Source: Effrenium voratum
Lineage: Eukaryota; Sar; Dinophyceae; Suessiales; Symbiodiniaceae
Direction: 5' to 3'
Assembly (NCBI GenBank): GCA_963377175.1
Contig: CAUJNA010002902.1
Span: forward strand, 18,501-82,500
Length of the DNA: 64,000 nt
The notes below the pieces were generated by a model. The model was not told the origin of the DNA. It made no database searches and was given only the letters and a program-made list of their open reading frames with translations. Positions 42,664-55,880 of this stretch are shown piece by piece. Both the position numbers and the translations under genes were made by a program. Within the stretch, counting starts at the first letter, position 1, and every line of letters starts with the position of its first letter.

Positions 42664-43340
42664 TACATTTATAAAATATTCATTTTATTTTATTTAATTT
42701 ATTTTTTTTAATAAACTATTTTTAAAATATTAATTAAATTCTATTTACTAAACCATCTTATTTTATTTTTTATTTTTTTAATATATAAATTCAATTTTCT
42801 TAATATATTTTATAATTATTTATAAAATTAAGTAAACAAATAATAATACAAATTTTATATATACATTTAATCTTAAAAATAACATACTTAAACTAAATTA
42901 AATTATATTATTAAATATATAATATAAATATAATAATTAAATTTAAATTTATTTATATATACAATTTTAAATATAATTTAAATCATATAATATATATATA
43001 TGAGATTGCTTATATATATATATAATTAATATAAAATTAAATTATAAAATCAAATTATATTTTATTATGTAAAATCAATCAACTTTCAAAAAACAAAAAA
43101 CAAAATCAAATAATATCAAATTAAATAACACAAAATCAATAATAAACACAACTTATATAAAATTTCAATATAAAACACAAAATACCAAACTTTAATTATT
43201 ATCTAAAATTATAATAATAATCCATATAATCAAAACTAAAAAAAATAAACTTTCTTACTTTTGCGACTACAAAATCGTATAATTATAAAAACATATTATA
43301 TATATATAATCTCCATATAAGATTTATCGAGGTTAAACCG
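42430..43340. other. Near-pure A/T sequence, no gene
   Basis: About 900 bp with almost no G or C, made of TATA-, TTTA- and AATA-rich words with an oligo-T run at 42633-42659. No coding or RNA gene can be supported. Confidence 0.8.
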
Positions 43341-43449
43341 AATTTATATAGATATTAAGCCGACGACCCCTTCTTTTCAAAGGGGAAGCGCACGGAAAGG
43401 GTGGTTGCAATATACGCGCATAGATTAATCTTTAAAGCAAGCACATGAC

Positions 43450-45740
43450 TATTGGCATCATACGGATGCCCATCATCATCATCATCATCATCATCGATAT
43501 AATGCTTCATCATTGTTATCGTCAACATCATCATCATCATTTCTATATCCTTCAACAACAACATCATTATCTCTTCTCTTATTAGCCGGCACTGGTGATG
43601 CCGAGGATATTATCATCATCTCTTATGAAGCAGCACTAGTGATGCAAAAGGTGTTATGATGATAATTGTCATCATAATCATCATCATGATCATCCTTATT
43701 ATGATGTCATCGCTCTTCTCATCATCATCATGAGGATCATCATCATCTCATTCTTATTCTTATTCTTATATGCATTTCAAAAGTAACGTTGGGTCCCATT
43801 GGCAATGCAGAGGATGCTACGATGATAATTATCATCACAATCCTCATCCTTATCATCACTATCATCATGGTCATCATCATCTCTTGTTAGCCGGCACTAA
43901 TGATGCCGAGGATGCTACGATGATAGTTATCATCACAGTCCTCATCCTTGTCATCAGTATCATCACGGTCATCACCATCTCTTATTAAGTAGCACTGGTG
44001 ATGCAAAGGGTATTACGATGATAGTTATTATCATAATCATCATCATGGTCATCCTTATTATAATGTCATCGCTCTTCTCATCATCATCATAATAATCATC
44101 ATCATCTCATTCTTGTCTTGTTCTTATATGCATTTCAAAAGTAACATTAGACCCCATTGGCAATGCAGAGGATACTACGACGATACTTATCATCACAGTC
44201 CTCATCCTCATCATCACTATCATCATGGTTCTCATCATCTCTTATTAGCCGGCACCAGTGATGCCGTCATCATCATCATCTCTTGTTAGGCAGCACTGGT
44301 AATGCAAAAGGTATTATAATAATAATTATCATCATAATCATCATCATGATCATCCTTATTATGATGTCATCGCTCTTCTCATCATCATCATGATAATCAT
44401 CATCATCTCATTCTTATTCTTATTCTTATATACATTTCAAAAGTAACGTTAAACCCCATTAACAATGCAGAGGATGCTACGATAATAGTTATCATCACAG
44501 TCCTCATCCTTATCATCACTATCATCATGGTCATCATCATCTCTTGTTAACCGACACTGACGATGCTAAGAATGCTACGATAATATATATCATCACAGCC
44601 CTCATCTTTGTATAAGGAAAGATAGAAGAAAGAAATAATGATAATAATAAGAATCATGATGACAATTGAAATGTATATAGAAATATAAAAGAAAGATAGA
44701 AAAAGAGATAATTATTATAAAGATAATAAAGATAATGATTCTTATAATAACTATCATCGTAGCATCTTCTGCATTACCAAAGGTTCCTAACGTCACATTT
44801 AAAATATAAAATTATTATTTTATTATTAAAAAAAATTATTTATTCAAGCTAGTTAAAAATATGTGTTTATCATCAGAATTTTATATAATTTCATTAAGAA
44901 TTTACTCAAATTAAAACCAAGAGATATCATGCCTAACGCCATAATTAAAATAAATATAAAAAAAAATAGATAATTATAATAATAACACTCCATAATAACG
45001 ATAATGCAGGCGATAACTATGATAACAATCATTATAAAAATGTTAAAAATAATAATTTTTATAATAATTATTATCGTAATATCCTCTATATTACCAAAGT
45101 TGCGAATAACTATCATAATAATTATCATCATAATATCTTCTGCATTACCAAAAATACATTTCACATATATATAAAAGAAAAATAAAAGAACATCATAATA
45201 ACAATAATAAAAACAATAATTAAAATAATAATCATCATAAAAATAATAAAAATAATAATTCTTATAATAACTATCATCGTAACATCCTCTACATTACCAA
45301 AGCTACGTATAACTATCATAATAACTATCATCGTAATATCCTCTACATTACCAAAAATACATAATATCATATTTAAAATAATAAAATAATATTATAATAT
45401 CGAAAACAATGACTATAATAACAATCATCATAAAAATAAAAAAAATAATGTTTCTTATAATAATTATCATCGTAGTATTTTTTACATTACCAAAGCTACG
45501 AATAACTATCATAATCACTATCATCATAGCATCTTCTACATTACCAAAAGTGCCTAGCGATAATCATAACTATACATCATTATCGAAACGGCACCTTGCC
45601 TCAGATGCCACTTATATCATTAAAATTTGGAGTCCTGCCTTAATAATAATAATCATCATTACGCATCATTCGCAGCATCTCTAATCATGAGGATAATCAT
45701 CATTACGCATCCCCAGCATCTCCAGCAGCGATAATCATAA
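43450..45740. repeat. ATC-rich satellite with higher-order units and a central inversion
   Basis: Left half (43560-44600): units of about 300-360 bp with GCAATGCAGAGGATGCTACG, the palindrome GATGATAATTATCATC, and AGCCGGCACT(G/A). Right half (44640-45560): the same motif in reverse (ATCATCGTAGCATCTTCTGC followed by ATTACCAAA) at shorter spacing. The orientation switch lies near 44620. Ile- and Met-rich frames are artefacts. Confidence 0.8.
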
Positions 45741-46130
45741 TCATAACTATGTATCACTACCGAAACGGCACCTCGCCTCAAATACCATTTGGGTCAAAAA
45801 GAAACCAAAGAAACCACAACTAAATCCAGGAATCGGCAGCACTAAGCAGCAGCCCTTAAATGTATATAATTTCCATAAAAACCACACAAAAATCGCAATA
45901 TGTCCACCAATTTTTAATTAAATTGAAAATATAAAAAATATATCGTTTCCTTTTTTCAATTAAAATTACCATAGACCAAGAAGAATCGAATCCGTAAATA
46001 AATAATTATATTAAAACATATATTTCTTATATGTTTGTTAGATTTTTAGTTAACATTTTTTAGTTTAACAAGAATAACAAATACCAATAATCCCAGACAT
46101 AAAAAACACCATTTAGGTTTTTTTTCCGTC

Positions 46131-46254
46131 TTCCCATCCATACCTGCTAATGCACAGTCCACATTTTAACACCTGCGTAAATCAAACGTTCGCGTTTCGA
46201 GCAAACAACCAAGTAATCCGATTCACATATGGATGATGTATCACGACCGTCAAA

Positions 46255-46287
<33 letters not shown>

Positions 46288-49200
46288 GGGCACAGGGACC
46301 CTTTCTGCGAGGAATACTTCAGTTGTCAGAGGTATACCTATGCCTCTTGAATGATGCACGATGATCTTCTGGTTGGTTCTCGCTGCGAACAAGCTGGCAG
46401 GGGCGATCCTATGTGTTCCATTCGTCTTGCAAAAACTAAGGGACCAATCACTCCCCCGCCATCTTGGACGGCCTTTAGCATGGCAGACCTGTTGACTTAA
46501 CCACGACTGCGGCACCCATTGGTTGGCGCGCTGATGTGCAACCCCTCTGCATCAATCCAAGAACATGCCAATGCACTGAGATCTTTTCCCAGTTCCACTG
46601 AGTCCTGCACTATTTGTCTGCCACCATTCTGTGTGGCAGCTAATGTGGTCAACTCACTCAACGTGTTGCCTGAACTGCAAGCCGGACTCATGCCAGTCAT
46701 TGAACAAAGTCTTGGTTCGGTGTTGCGCCCAGGCTGTGAGACATTCTGACCGACCCTCAGGAAGGACACCACCTACGGCTCAACTGATGGCGCTTGGGGC
46801 GAGCAATGAAAAGCAAGCCTCCGCAAGCGCCAGGTCAACCCCCTTGTCTTCACATGTGTTTTTCATATTTGCCCTTGTTTCAGCAAACTCCTGTTGGTTC
46901 CAAAAGGGAAGCAGGGGCTGGTTGTTTAAATCAAACTTGGAATCAACCCTGGCGATCACAACACATACAAGCTGGGAAGAAGCTGAGCTGAGCGCGCGTG
47001 CATTGGCTAGCTTTGCAGAGAGCCTGGCATGTGGAGCTGGATGAAAAGGCGCTGCAGAAGTAGGGAACCAGCTTGCAGCTGCTGAGCACCCAGTTTCGGA
47101 CGTGGTCACTGCTGGGACTGTTCATTTTAGGCGTTTGGATTAGGAGGTTTGCCCTTGGCTCGGCATGTGCATGAGTGGGTGAACGCATGAGGATCACAAG
47201 AGGCACCGGCAAAATTGGTCTGTTGGTTTCGCCACAGTATGCGCCATTGCGTGGCTCCTTTAAAAGGGAAACTATTTTTGGGGTGACTTCTTGAGCAATC
47301 CGTGTGGCCATTCGCAGAGCAACGTTGAACACCACGGTCAAATGTGGCAGTTGGCCTTGAGACTCATCTAGGAAGGTCTGCCAGCAGCCAGCCGACCTTC
47401 TCCTCGGCCAAGAGCGGTTTGGTGCAAAGCTGGTGCCCGCTTTTAGATCCCTACGCTCGGCAAGAGCAAACATTTTGGGTGCTGTAGATCCCCCAGCAAA
47501 AAGTTAAACTTTTTGCTGGTTAAAAGGAAATATAAGGGGAATCCAACCCAATAGCAGTAGAGGCATGGCTCCCACATGTTTTTTGGCCGGAACATGGCTG
47601 GAACATCACCGTCTGTGACACCAAAGCGGGCCACCCCAGCACTTATCACGGCGATCTCTTCGCACGGGATGTTTTGATGCGGTGAAGTTGGGCTTGGCAA
47701 TGGCTTCCAAAATCAGACAGTATTGCGAGACCAGGAGCGATGGGCAAAACTTTTTAATGGGCCCTCGCTGAAATATGTTCAAGACACACCTACCACAATG
47801 CAGGGGCGCTCCGCCGAAAACGCGGGACCTCAATATGGCTGACAACGTGCAAGCGCAACACTTTGAACGCTTTAAAAAATAAGACCCGCAAACAGGACGC
47901 TTTCGCCCGTGAGGCATTTCACAAGCGACCTGATCGCAAAGGTTTCGGCATAAATGGGAACCCATGGATCAATAAACCCCTGGTCAACTAATAGTAGGGT
48001 CGTTTACTGTTTAGGGAAACATGCCGCAATTAATCCAGCGGGTTGAGTAATCTGACATTTTATTCTGCACAACATCTTCTGTGTAGCAGTTGCTAGGTGG
48101 TGTACCCGGATGTAGACCTTTTGCCCGCACCTCACCAGCAGATTCGACACAAAACAAACGACGCAAGTCCAGCAACAACGGTAAGGAAACCCGAAAGATT
48201 TGGCCACCAACCTGTAGGAGACCGGCATGTGCCTTCGACTCTTGGGGGTTGCCAGATGTGGCCAAATGCAGGGTTTCAGTTCTAGCTCCAGGGCGGTCCG
48301 CGTGGCTTTAGAATGAAACAACCTCCGGTGCTCTGATTTGCTGCACACTTTACACTAATTCCAAAACCAAAATATGGGATCCCCCAGAAAAGAACCCCCC
48401 ACACCCCCAGTAATTGAGCTCGTTCTACCCCCGAATCGAGCGAAGGAATAGGTAGGCTGATGCGAATAAGGCAATTGGATGCTTGCCAGAAAGATGCTTG
48501 CCAGAGCTGGACTTGTCCGTACCAAATCTTTGAAAAACCTTGGGGCTGGAAGTTCAGCAAGGGAATTGCCTGGACGAGTGAAACCAAGCTCAAACCAAGG
48601 GAATCTGAAGCACCAAGAAAAGCCTTGTCGAGTGCGGAGTGGGAGCCCTGTAGACATTTTTAGAGGTCGCATGGCCCGCATTCTCAGACTCAGCTCGGAC
48701 ATCTCTGAGCTGTTTCTCGCAAGCCCAGGTCTCAGGCTCGCAACGTCTGCTGCGAGATCTCGCCTGGGGTCACCGAGGTCTCTCTCTGTTTCACTGGTAC
48801 GACGCGGGAACACAGCATGGGTGAGCCCATCTGCTGAGCTCACTTTCCGGATGCTTGCCTTTGAGTTTGTTTCAAGACTTGTACACAGCGGCTGGCACTT
48901 GTAGTGGAGATCGTGTTCCCACATCAGGTGGACCTTTCTGAACGACCCTCGCAACGGGTCAGAAAACGCAAGGGAACTGGACAAGGCCGTGATACTCCCA
49001 AGGGCCCACCTCTCACCTCCGTTGAGGTGCTCAACGCAAACAAACAACGTGTGAAAAGGCGACTTCTGACAACCAAACCATCTCCCAACAAGATCCCCAC
49101 AGGCCGTTGCGACCCCCGAGCGACTGCCATACAATATTTTTTGAAAGGTTTGTCAGCCAGCGAATCTTTCGTGCCTGAAAGAGGGCGCTTGAGAACAGCA

Positions 49201-50230
49201 TCGCCTTAGTAAGCGCGCACGGCAGACTCCCGAAGTATAAATAAACCAATATCTGACCACGAAACACCATGACTTGCACAAATCATGTTCCCCTCGCAGT
49301 ATGTAACCAGCGTATGATCACCATTGTGAACGAGCCATCGTAACCACTCAGCCCAACAGCAACCCCTGGGTGACTGGAAAGTGACCGCGAACGAGGAAAC
49401 TCACCATAAGCCCAACAGGTGATGTTTAAACAACCCAAAGGGCAAACATAGGGAGCCCTGTGAAAGGCATAGCTCTTAAGTGAGAGCTAAGTGGCATAGG
49501 CTACGCCATCCCCTAAGTCTGAGAAAGGCCGAGATCCGATCCTCCGGAATGACCACAAGGGGAAGCACCTGTGTGTTTGGACATCTGATTTTAAAGCGAA
49601 ACCCTGAAACAAGTAGACAAGACGCTGGAGGCTGGAACGCCAAAGCAGCCGAGTCGCGGAACTTCAAGGAATCACAGGTAACGCGAGTGTTTGTTGACGG
49701 GAATTGGACCCCTTGCAAGCAACAAACTACCGAAACAGCAGATTCCTCCGAAATCTGAAATTTGTTGTTGTTTGGGGGCTGCATACTAATCCAAAGCAGA
49801 GTAGCAGTAGAATGAAGGGAGCCAAAAGGCCCCAGCCAGTGTTGCCCAAATGGCATTCACTTTATTGTTCACCCAAGCCCAAGCCGGAACACTCCAAGGC
49901 GGCAGCCATTGGTTTGATTGACAGCGCGCTTCTGTCCTGTCAAAACGCGGCCGTGGGCGCAAGCCCCATGTCCAAGAACCTCTCTTTTGTGGCACAAATG
50001 GGAAACTGCCTCATGAGTGTTGCGCCAGCCCAACTCCACTCCCTTTTTGTGGGTCAAACGCAAAAAAAACAAAACACGTGAAATCCTTGACCCCTAAACG
50101 CTCTCACGCTCATGTGGCTTACCCTCAACTCAAGCCCCTCGCCTGCGCCATTGGCCCGATTTGGAGCCGCGGCCTGAGAGCAAAGTACGCCCCATCCCCC
50201 CTGTTTCTTCTTTGGATCAGGCAAGAGATG
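46131..50230. other. Host-like DNA, no gene assigned
   Basis: Composition returns to that of the host. An oligo-A plus (AC)n tract lies at 46247-46284. Several non-repetitive open frames occur on both strands, including minus 48355-49134 (259 residues), minus 46943-47473, plus 48479-48904 and plus 48904-49209, but none has a recognisable domain and overlapping frames compete. Some may be exons of intron-rich genes like ABCE1. Confidence 0.35.
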
Positions 50231-50237
50231 AGACATA

Positions 50238-50363
50238 CTGTGGATGGACGAAATCCGTTCGCACCCCTTTGAAACCATGGGAAACCATGAGGTGTGGTGG
50301 TATTTGCAGGGGAATCATCATTCCAATGTTTCTCAGGTAGTGCAGGATTTCGTCCATCCACAG
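50238..50363. mobile_element. MITE-like element with perfect 19-bp terminal inverted repeats
   Basis: Left end CTGTGGATGGACGAAATCC, right end its exact reverse complement, 126 bp apart. The interior (TTTGAAACCATGGGAAACCA and surroundings) has no coding capacity. The right end finishes CCACAG, a possible splice acceptor, so this too may act as an introner. No clear target-site duplication was seen. Confidence 0.75.
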
Positions 50364-50890
50364 CAAGTCAAACTTTTAGTGGGCGAAATGGAAAGAACCC
50401 AACCACTAGACCAACAAAAACAACTAAAACACCTTTGTGGAACTCTTACCCCGGACACATGTTGCAACCTTGGTGTTTTCTGGGTTTCCTTTTAGGAAAG
50501 TTTAGACATCCGCATGAGCATGCCCTGAAGGAAAAATCTGCTCCACCTTTTCTCCTCAGGCGTTCCCCGAGCTGTGTGTGGGGCCGGGCGCTTCCGGAAG
50601 GCTCAGGGGTGCCACCACACGATTTGGTCGCGTGTGGTCAATGGTGCGCCAGAGGCAAACCAACCCACACGCCCGTTTCTGTGGCTGTCGCAGCCGCTGC
50701 TTCTGCTGTTGCGGCTACTACTGCTGCTGCCACTGCTGTTGCCGGCCTTGCCTTTGTCGCTGCTGCTGTTGTTGTTGCTGCTGCAGTTTTTTTTGAGCCT
50801 CCGGCTCTTTCCGCCGACCTTGAGGTACCCATCTTCGACTACGGCTTGGTGACGTTCCTGGGCACGTTCTTTCCCGGCCTTGTGTTCTAG
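50294..50890 (+). CDS. Doubtful 198-residue open frame over a CTG-rich tract
   Basis: The frame is open from the MITE into 50890. Its middle is an Ala/Val-rich run produced by CTG/TTG/CTA-type triplets at 50690-50790, and it ends PIFDYGLVTFLGTFFPGLVF. The start lies inside the MITE, so at most the last part could be a genuine exon. Confidence 0.2.
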   Translation: MVVFAGESSFQCFSGSAGFRPSTASQTFSGRNGKNPTTRPTKTTKTPLWNSYPGHMLQPWCFLGFLLGKFRHPHEHALKEKSAPPFLLRRSPSCVWGRALPEGSGVPPHDLVACGQWCARGKPTHTPVSVAVAAAASAVAATTAAATAVAGLAFVAAAVVVAAAVFFEPPALSADLEVPIFDYGLVTFLGTFFPGLVF

Positions 50891-51257
50891 GCGCGTGACT
50901 GGCGGGTGCTCTTCTCCCGCGCCTTCTCCTCCCCTGGCGGTTTTGTGTTTTTATTCTTTTCTGCGGGTGTGCCAGCCTATGGGGTGCTCCCCGATTGTCT
51001 TGCGGGCGCTCGCCTATGGGGTGCTCCCCAATTGTTCGATCCACTCTCATGCGCAAATGCTCTCGTTGTTCTGCTGCTGGTGCCGCGGGCTCCCCCTTTT
51101 GCCAGGCAATGACGTTTACGGAGCCTGGGGCGCTCAGCCAGTCTGAGCTCCAAGTGGAGGGGGCAATGACAGTTCGGAGCCCCCTGCGAAGCCGGGAGGG
51201 ATGGCGCCTTAGGCAGGGCCCTGCGCTCTTCTGGCGCAGAGTCTGGCGCAAAGGCTT

Positions 51258-51258
51258 C

Positions 51259-51347
<89 letters not shown>

Positions 51348-51600
51348 CAGGCATTGCGCCCAAATGGACACTTTATGAAGGACCAGCAATGGCCGACACG
51401 TTGAATATTCCACAACGTGCCACTGCTACCCCAAATGAGTCATGTTTGTTGCCCTCAGCCTTCACGGCCTTAAGGAAGCGCGTGGCAAAAAGGTGCCCAG
51501 CAGGGATCCATAAAACACACCTACTTCTCCTCCTGGACGAGTCTCTCTCTCTCTCTCTCCCTCCCTCCCTCTCCCTCCCTTTCTCCCTCTCTTCCCTCCC
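51258..51600. repeat. (CT)n microsatellites at 51258-51348 and 51541-51600
   Basis: Two CT-rich arrays, the second with CCCT interruptions. Arg/Glu-rich minus-strand frames over them are artefacts. Confidence 0.95.
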
Positions 51601-52159
51601 CCATCCTCGGGCAAACGTCCCAAACAACTTGGCAGGACCACAACGTGCTGCAACTACGGGATATCCCAACTGCCAAGCGGCAGGGGAAAGGCAAAGGTCT
51701 GCATGTCGCTCACCTGCCAATCTCGTCATGCTCCAGCACTGAATTGACTACAACGCCGAGTTGGGGTAACAGGTGTTCGATATCTTCTCTTGAATCTGGA
51801 ATGTGACATGTGAAACGTAAACAGTCCTTTTTGGGTGAGCGAGCTTGCGCTAGCCCTCCATTTAACTCAGCTGAGTTGACCCAAGGATAGATGCAAAAGG
51901 TGAACCTTTCAGTCATGTAATTTTGCCCAATTGAAATGGCAGGAAAAGGATAATGACAATGAACATATTCCAAAAATAAAAATGACACCCCCCTTCCAAT
52001 AATGATAATAGTAAAGCTCATAGCAAGTATAAAGCAATGGTAATGATACTACCCATATATGATACATATGATATGTATATACAAACATTTTTTGAACACT
52101 GGGGCAGCTGTTTTAGATAACATCTTCTGCACAAAGCCGAGCTCTGGTATGCTCTGGCG

Positions 52160-53340
52160 TGAGGGATAAACAGCTACAAGTCCAAGAAGAGTACATTGAA
52201 CTAAAGGAGACGCCCGATCTGTGCGCTACACCGACTACAACGAGCGCATTGAAACGCACAAAAGGGCAAACATTGAAGACACAGCAATCCGATTCTCAAT
52301 TCGAGAGGGCTGCGAGGACTGACTATGACTGGGCCAAAGTTTGAACTTGACTTGTGAGTTGTTCATTCGGAGCCCTGAGCACATTGACGCGCTAACATGT
52401 AGGCTGCAGGGCTGGGACTGCTTGTTTTTCTCCTTGTCTCGCGAGTTTTTTTCGACAGCCGCCCAGTCGGCCATTGAGCCAGCCTTGGCTGCGGCTCGAT
52501 GTGCCCGCATTCTGAAGAAGGAATGCCCCAAAATGGGTGGCTCCCCTTTGGTTTAACATCAGGAGAAGGATTCACTCAACAAGGCAGGCACGCCCCAAAG
52601 GGTGCGTCCTCTGAACAGCACCCAGAAGAATTCCCTCACCTTCGTACGCAAAGGTACAACTGCATGGCCTTTTCATGATTGTGGCCCAATCCGGGTCGCA
52701 CAGACTTGATGGTCACTGAATACAAGACGCTTCACTGGCTGAAGGCTGAGCAAGTGCTGACGGAGCGCAGGCGAGGTCCATCGAGAGGGCAGAGAGAGCA
52801 GCATCAAAGGGCCGCCGCATCTTCCTGCAGGGGCAGCCAAAGCCTTGGCTCAGCGCTGGGAGGTTGTTTGGACACCCCGTAAAAATGGGTGGCTGCGCTT
52901 TGCGGTTCAAGCACCCAGGTGAAGATAGGCATGCTGGAGCTATGAAGGTTGAGCCGCGAGGCAAATGCCATGTCAGCAACTGCCGCCTCTTACACTTGGG
53001 GTGTGATTCATGTTTGGCCTTAGACGCCAGAAGGAAGCCAACCATTTTTCAACTTGGCCCTCCCTGTTTTTGATCGGGCTGCCGAGGCGCGCTGATGGCT
53101 CGGCGCGAGAATGGCAAATGAACGGAGGGTTGGAAGCAGCAAGCGGGTTGGGCACGTAGTGAGTGGCATCCTCAGCGCAACCGCTGTGGATGGGTTCAAG
53201 AAAATCAGCTCTCACCAGCTGGGATGGATAAAACCCTATGAATGCTTGTTGACAAACCACCTACCAACTGGTGCCTGGCGTCAATTATTGAAATTCATGT
53301 CGGCTTCGTTCCTTTTTGGATTGTGCACTCCATTCTGAGG
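52160..53340 (+). CDS. Possible exons of an unassigned gene
   Basis: Coding-like plus-strand pieces: RYTDYNERIETHKRANIEDT then AIRFSIRE (about 52215-52305), FSTAAQSAIEPALAAARCAR then ILK (about 52452-52517), MVTEYKTLHWLKAEQVLTE (52709-52765) and DGFKKISSHQLGWIKPYECL (about 53188-53250). They are non-repetitive and lie in one orientation. No family is recognised and exon joins were not established. Confidence 0.3.
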
Positions 53341-54954
53341 CCGCGTCGTCCGGAGCGATCACCAGCGCGATCTTGGAGCCGGCACCTTCGAGGGCTGCGG
53401 ACCATTTCTTGAGAGCCAAATAGACTTTGCAAACGGGTGCCTCCGATCAAAGGGAAGGATCATCTTTCAGCAAAGGGCATTCAAACCAAAAACAAGCTGA
53501 TTTTTATGAGACCCCTATGCAGGATCCTCTAGATCAACCAGGCCGGTATCCTTCCATGTCGAAGTCTCAACGAATGCTCTCAGGGCCTTGGCCCAAAGGG
53601 GCCCCCGGGACACAAAGGATCGGCCAAGCTGCGGAATCGGTAGGCGGCCGGGAAGAACTTCAGCCTGGCTGTGGTGCCTGGCGGATGGCCGGAGTTCGGA
53701 GAGCCGAGCGAGGCCAGCGAGTCCAAGACTGAAGGGGAGCATTCTGCATTCGCGGGAAGCAGTTCATCCGAAAAGCTTCGGGACGTGGCGCGAATTGCGA
53801 TGAGCAGTCATTGAAAGGCAAAAAAGCAGCCCAGAAAAAAAAGAGCTGCAGTGATGGTCCTAGTGAGTTGAATCCTTTCCAAAACCTCTCCCTTCTAAGA
53901 TTCTTGGCCAAAAGGGGGCAACCACAATGTTATAACTCCCGCAGCGCAAGCTAAGCAACCATGGCCGAGGTCTGAGTGAGACCTTTATCTCCCAAGTTTT
54001 CAGAAACACTAAGAATTTATATCAGTACCGAGCCATGCTGGCAAGGGTGGGTGCAAACAAAGAGCAGGGGCAATCGCACACACACACACACAATGCCGGG
54101 GTTGTGGAGTGCCGCCTGCAAACCAGCCCTCAAACTCAGAAGGACTAAATTCTCACAAGCTGAATAAGCTGCACCGTCCTTATCACAAGCTGACTGGGCT
54201 GCACCGTCCATTGTAGGTAAGATCGTGCTCTCGTTTGGGATGCTTCCCCTTGACACAGCTGCACAGCAACCACTTGATTGGGGCTGGGCCATAGGTCGCT
54301 CCCGTTCCAACCTCCAACCGTTTCGGTTGGTCCAAAGTCCGACCGGGCCGTCGACTCTTCGGCCTTCCGCTGTCACCATTTCCCGGTCCTGCCGCCTGGC
54401 CACGGCCGGGATTTTCCAGCCCAAAACACGAGGCAACCCCTGGGCAAAATCGCTGAATTCCCAACGCAGAATAGAACTCCCTACCGGGCAATGCACGTGA
54501 GCTCAATCAAGCTCATTCTCCCAAGAAGCTCGGCATGGGCAAGTTTCTCTTGGGCTTATCCAAGGACTCCCACTCATCCCTTCTTGGTTTAAACTATTGC
54601 AGTTTGACCCAAAGCCAGCCACCGGTTGCGAGGTTGCTGGCTGATTGGAGGCTTTTGCGAGTGGCGTTTGACCAAAAGCAAACGAGAAACGGGGCACCCT
54701 GAGATGCATATGAGCAGAAAATGGACCTCTACTCAAGCTAGAAGAAGCTGCTGGCAAGACTTGTTCAAACTCCTTCCCTGTGGTGCCCTCCCTTGCTTCT
54801 TGAGACACATGATTGAAGCCCCACTATTGTCGGAAACAACTCATCATGCGTGGCTTCCATTGGAACCAAAGGCAATCCAATGTAGCCGCAATTGACATTG
54901 GCTTGACCAGTGCTGGGGAACTTTTTGACTGAAGCCGCCAAGCCTGTTGTTTCA

Positions 54955-55880
54955 ACCCTTCCTTCTTTTCCAAACCCTCTACCTTTTCCCAAACCCTCTA
55001 CCTTTTCCTTATAACCCTTCAACTTTTCTTTGCTAACCCTGTGGTCCTACAGCAGCTGTACTGCGTAGGACTGGTTTGGATGGGTTTGGGGTTAGGGATA
55101 CTTGGTTTGGGGAGACTTTAAGTTGGTTTTGGGTGTGTGTTCATAAGTCTGGTGGGTTCAGGGTTGGTTCGGGAATGGTTTCCCGTAACCCAACCCTGAA
55201 CTCGCCCTAAACCCCATCTACACCCACCCTGAACCGACCCTAAACCCACCGAGCTGGGGGTGTGTTGAGTGAGGGTTGATTGTTTTGGGTTGGCTTCGTG
55301 TTGGTTTAGGTTGGGTTTAGGGTTGGACTAAGGTTAGTTTGCTGGGATTAGGGCTTGGGAGAGAGGTTTGGGGTGGGTTCTGGGTTGGCTTAGAGTCGAT
55401 TTAATGTTTGTTTAGGCTTGGTTTAGGGTGTGGGGTTGGATTGAGGTTAGTCTGGTTGGTCTAGGCTGGGTTTACAGTGAGCTTAGTGTTGGTTTATAGT
55501 TGGCTTAGAGTGGGGTTAGGGGAGGTTTAAGGTGGGTTAGGGTTGGATTAGGGTTGGGCACGTGAATGGTTGGCTTGGGGTTGATATAGGGGGTTTGATT
55601 TCGGGTGGTGTAGGGTTGGTTTAGGGTTTCGGGTTGGTTTAGCGCGGGTTTACGGCTTGCTTCGGTGGGTTAATTGTTGATTCCATGCTACATATCTGTA
55701 CGTATATCTATATATATATATATATATGTATATTTATATTCTGGGGATTTTGTTTTTTGGATCTTGCAAACTATTATCTTTGTCTGCAACGTATTAGGGT
55801 TTAGGGTAGGTTGAAGTTTGGTTTGGGCTTAGGGTATGTTTAGGATGGTTTTAGGTCGGGTTGGGGTGAGTTCTTTGGTT
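54955..55880. repeat. Degenerate telomere-like (TTTAGGG-related) block
   Basis: Dense GGTTTAGGGTTGG, GGTTAGGGTTGG and GGTTTAGGG words fill 55060-55870. CCCTCTACCTTTTCCC words occur at 54960-55020, and a C-strand island (AACCCAACCCTGAAC, CCCTAAACCCACC) sits at 55188-55250, so the orientation switches. TTTAGGG is the known telomere unit in several dinoflagellates. A TATA tract at 55700-55730 interrupts it. There is no gene. Confidence 0.65.

Larger units (their letters stand above)
39400..46130. other. AT-rich island of foreign composition
   Basis: Composition changes abruptly at about 39400 from roughly balanced to strongly A/T-rich and returns at about 46130. It includes a diverged direct duplication (40040-40440 and 41600-42070), almost pure A/T sequence (42430-43340) and an ATC-rich satellite (43450-45740). 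It could be an inserted element, a heterochromatin-like repeat domain, or an assembly join with another genome. Confidence 0.7.

Noticed and set aside
43355..45684. Ile/Met/Asp-rich frames resembling membrane or acidic proteins
   Set aside because: Translation of ATC/AAT satellite units.
39400..46130. Mitochondrial or plastid insertion
   Set aside because: No organelle gene (cob, cox1, cox3, psb genes, rRNA) could be recognised; AT-richness alone is not enough.
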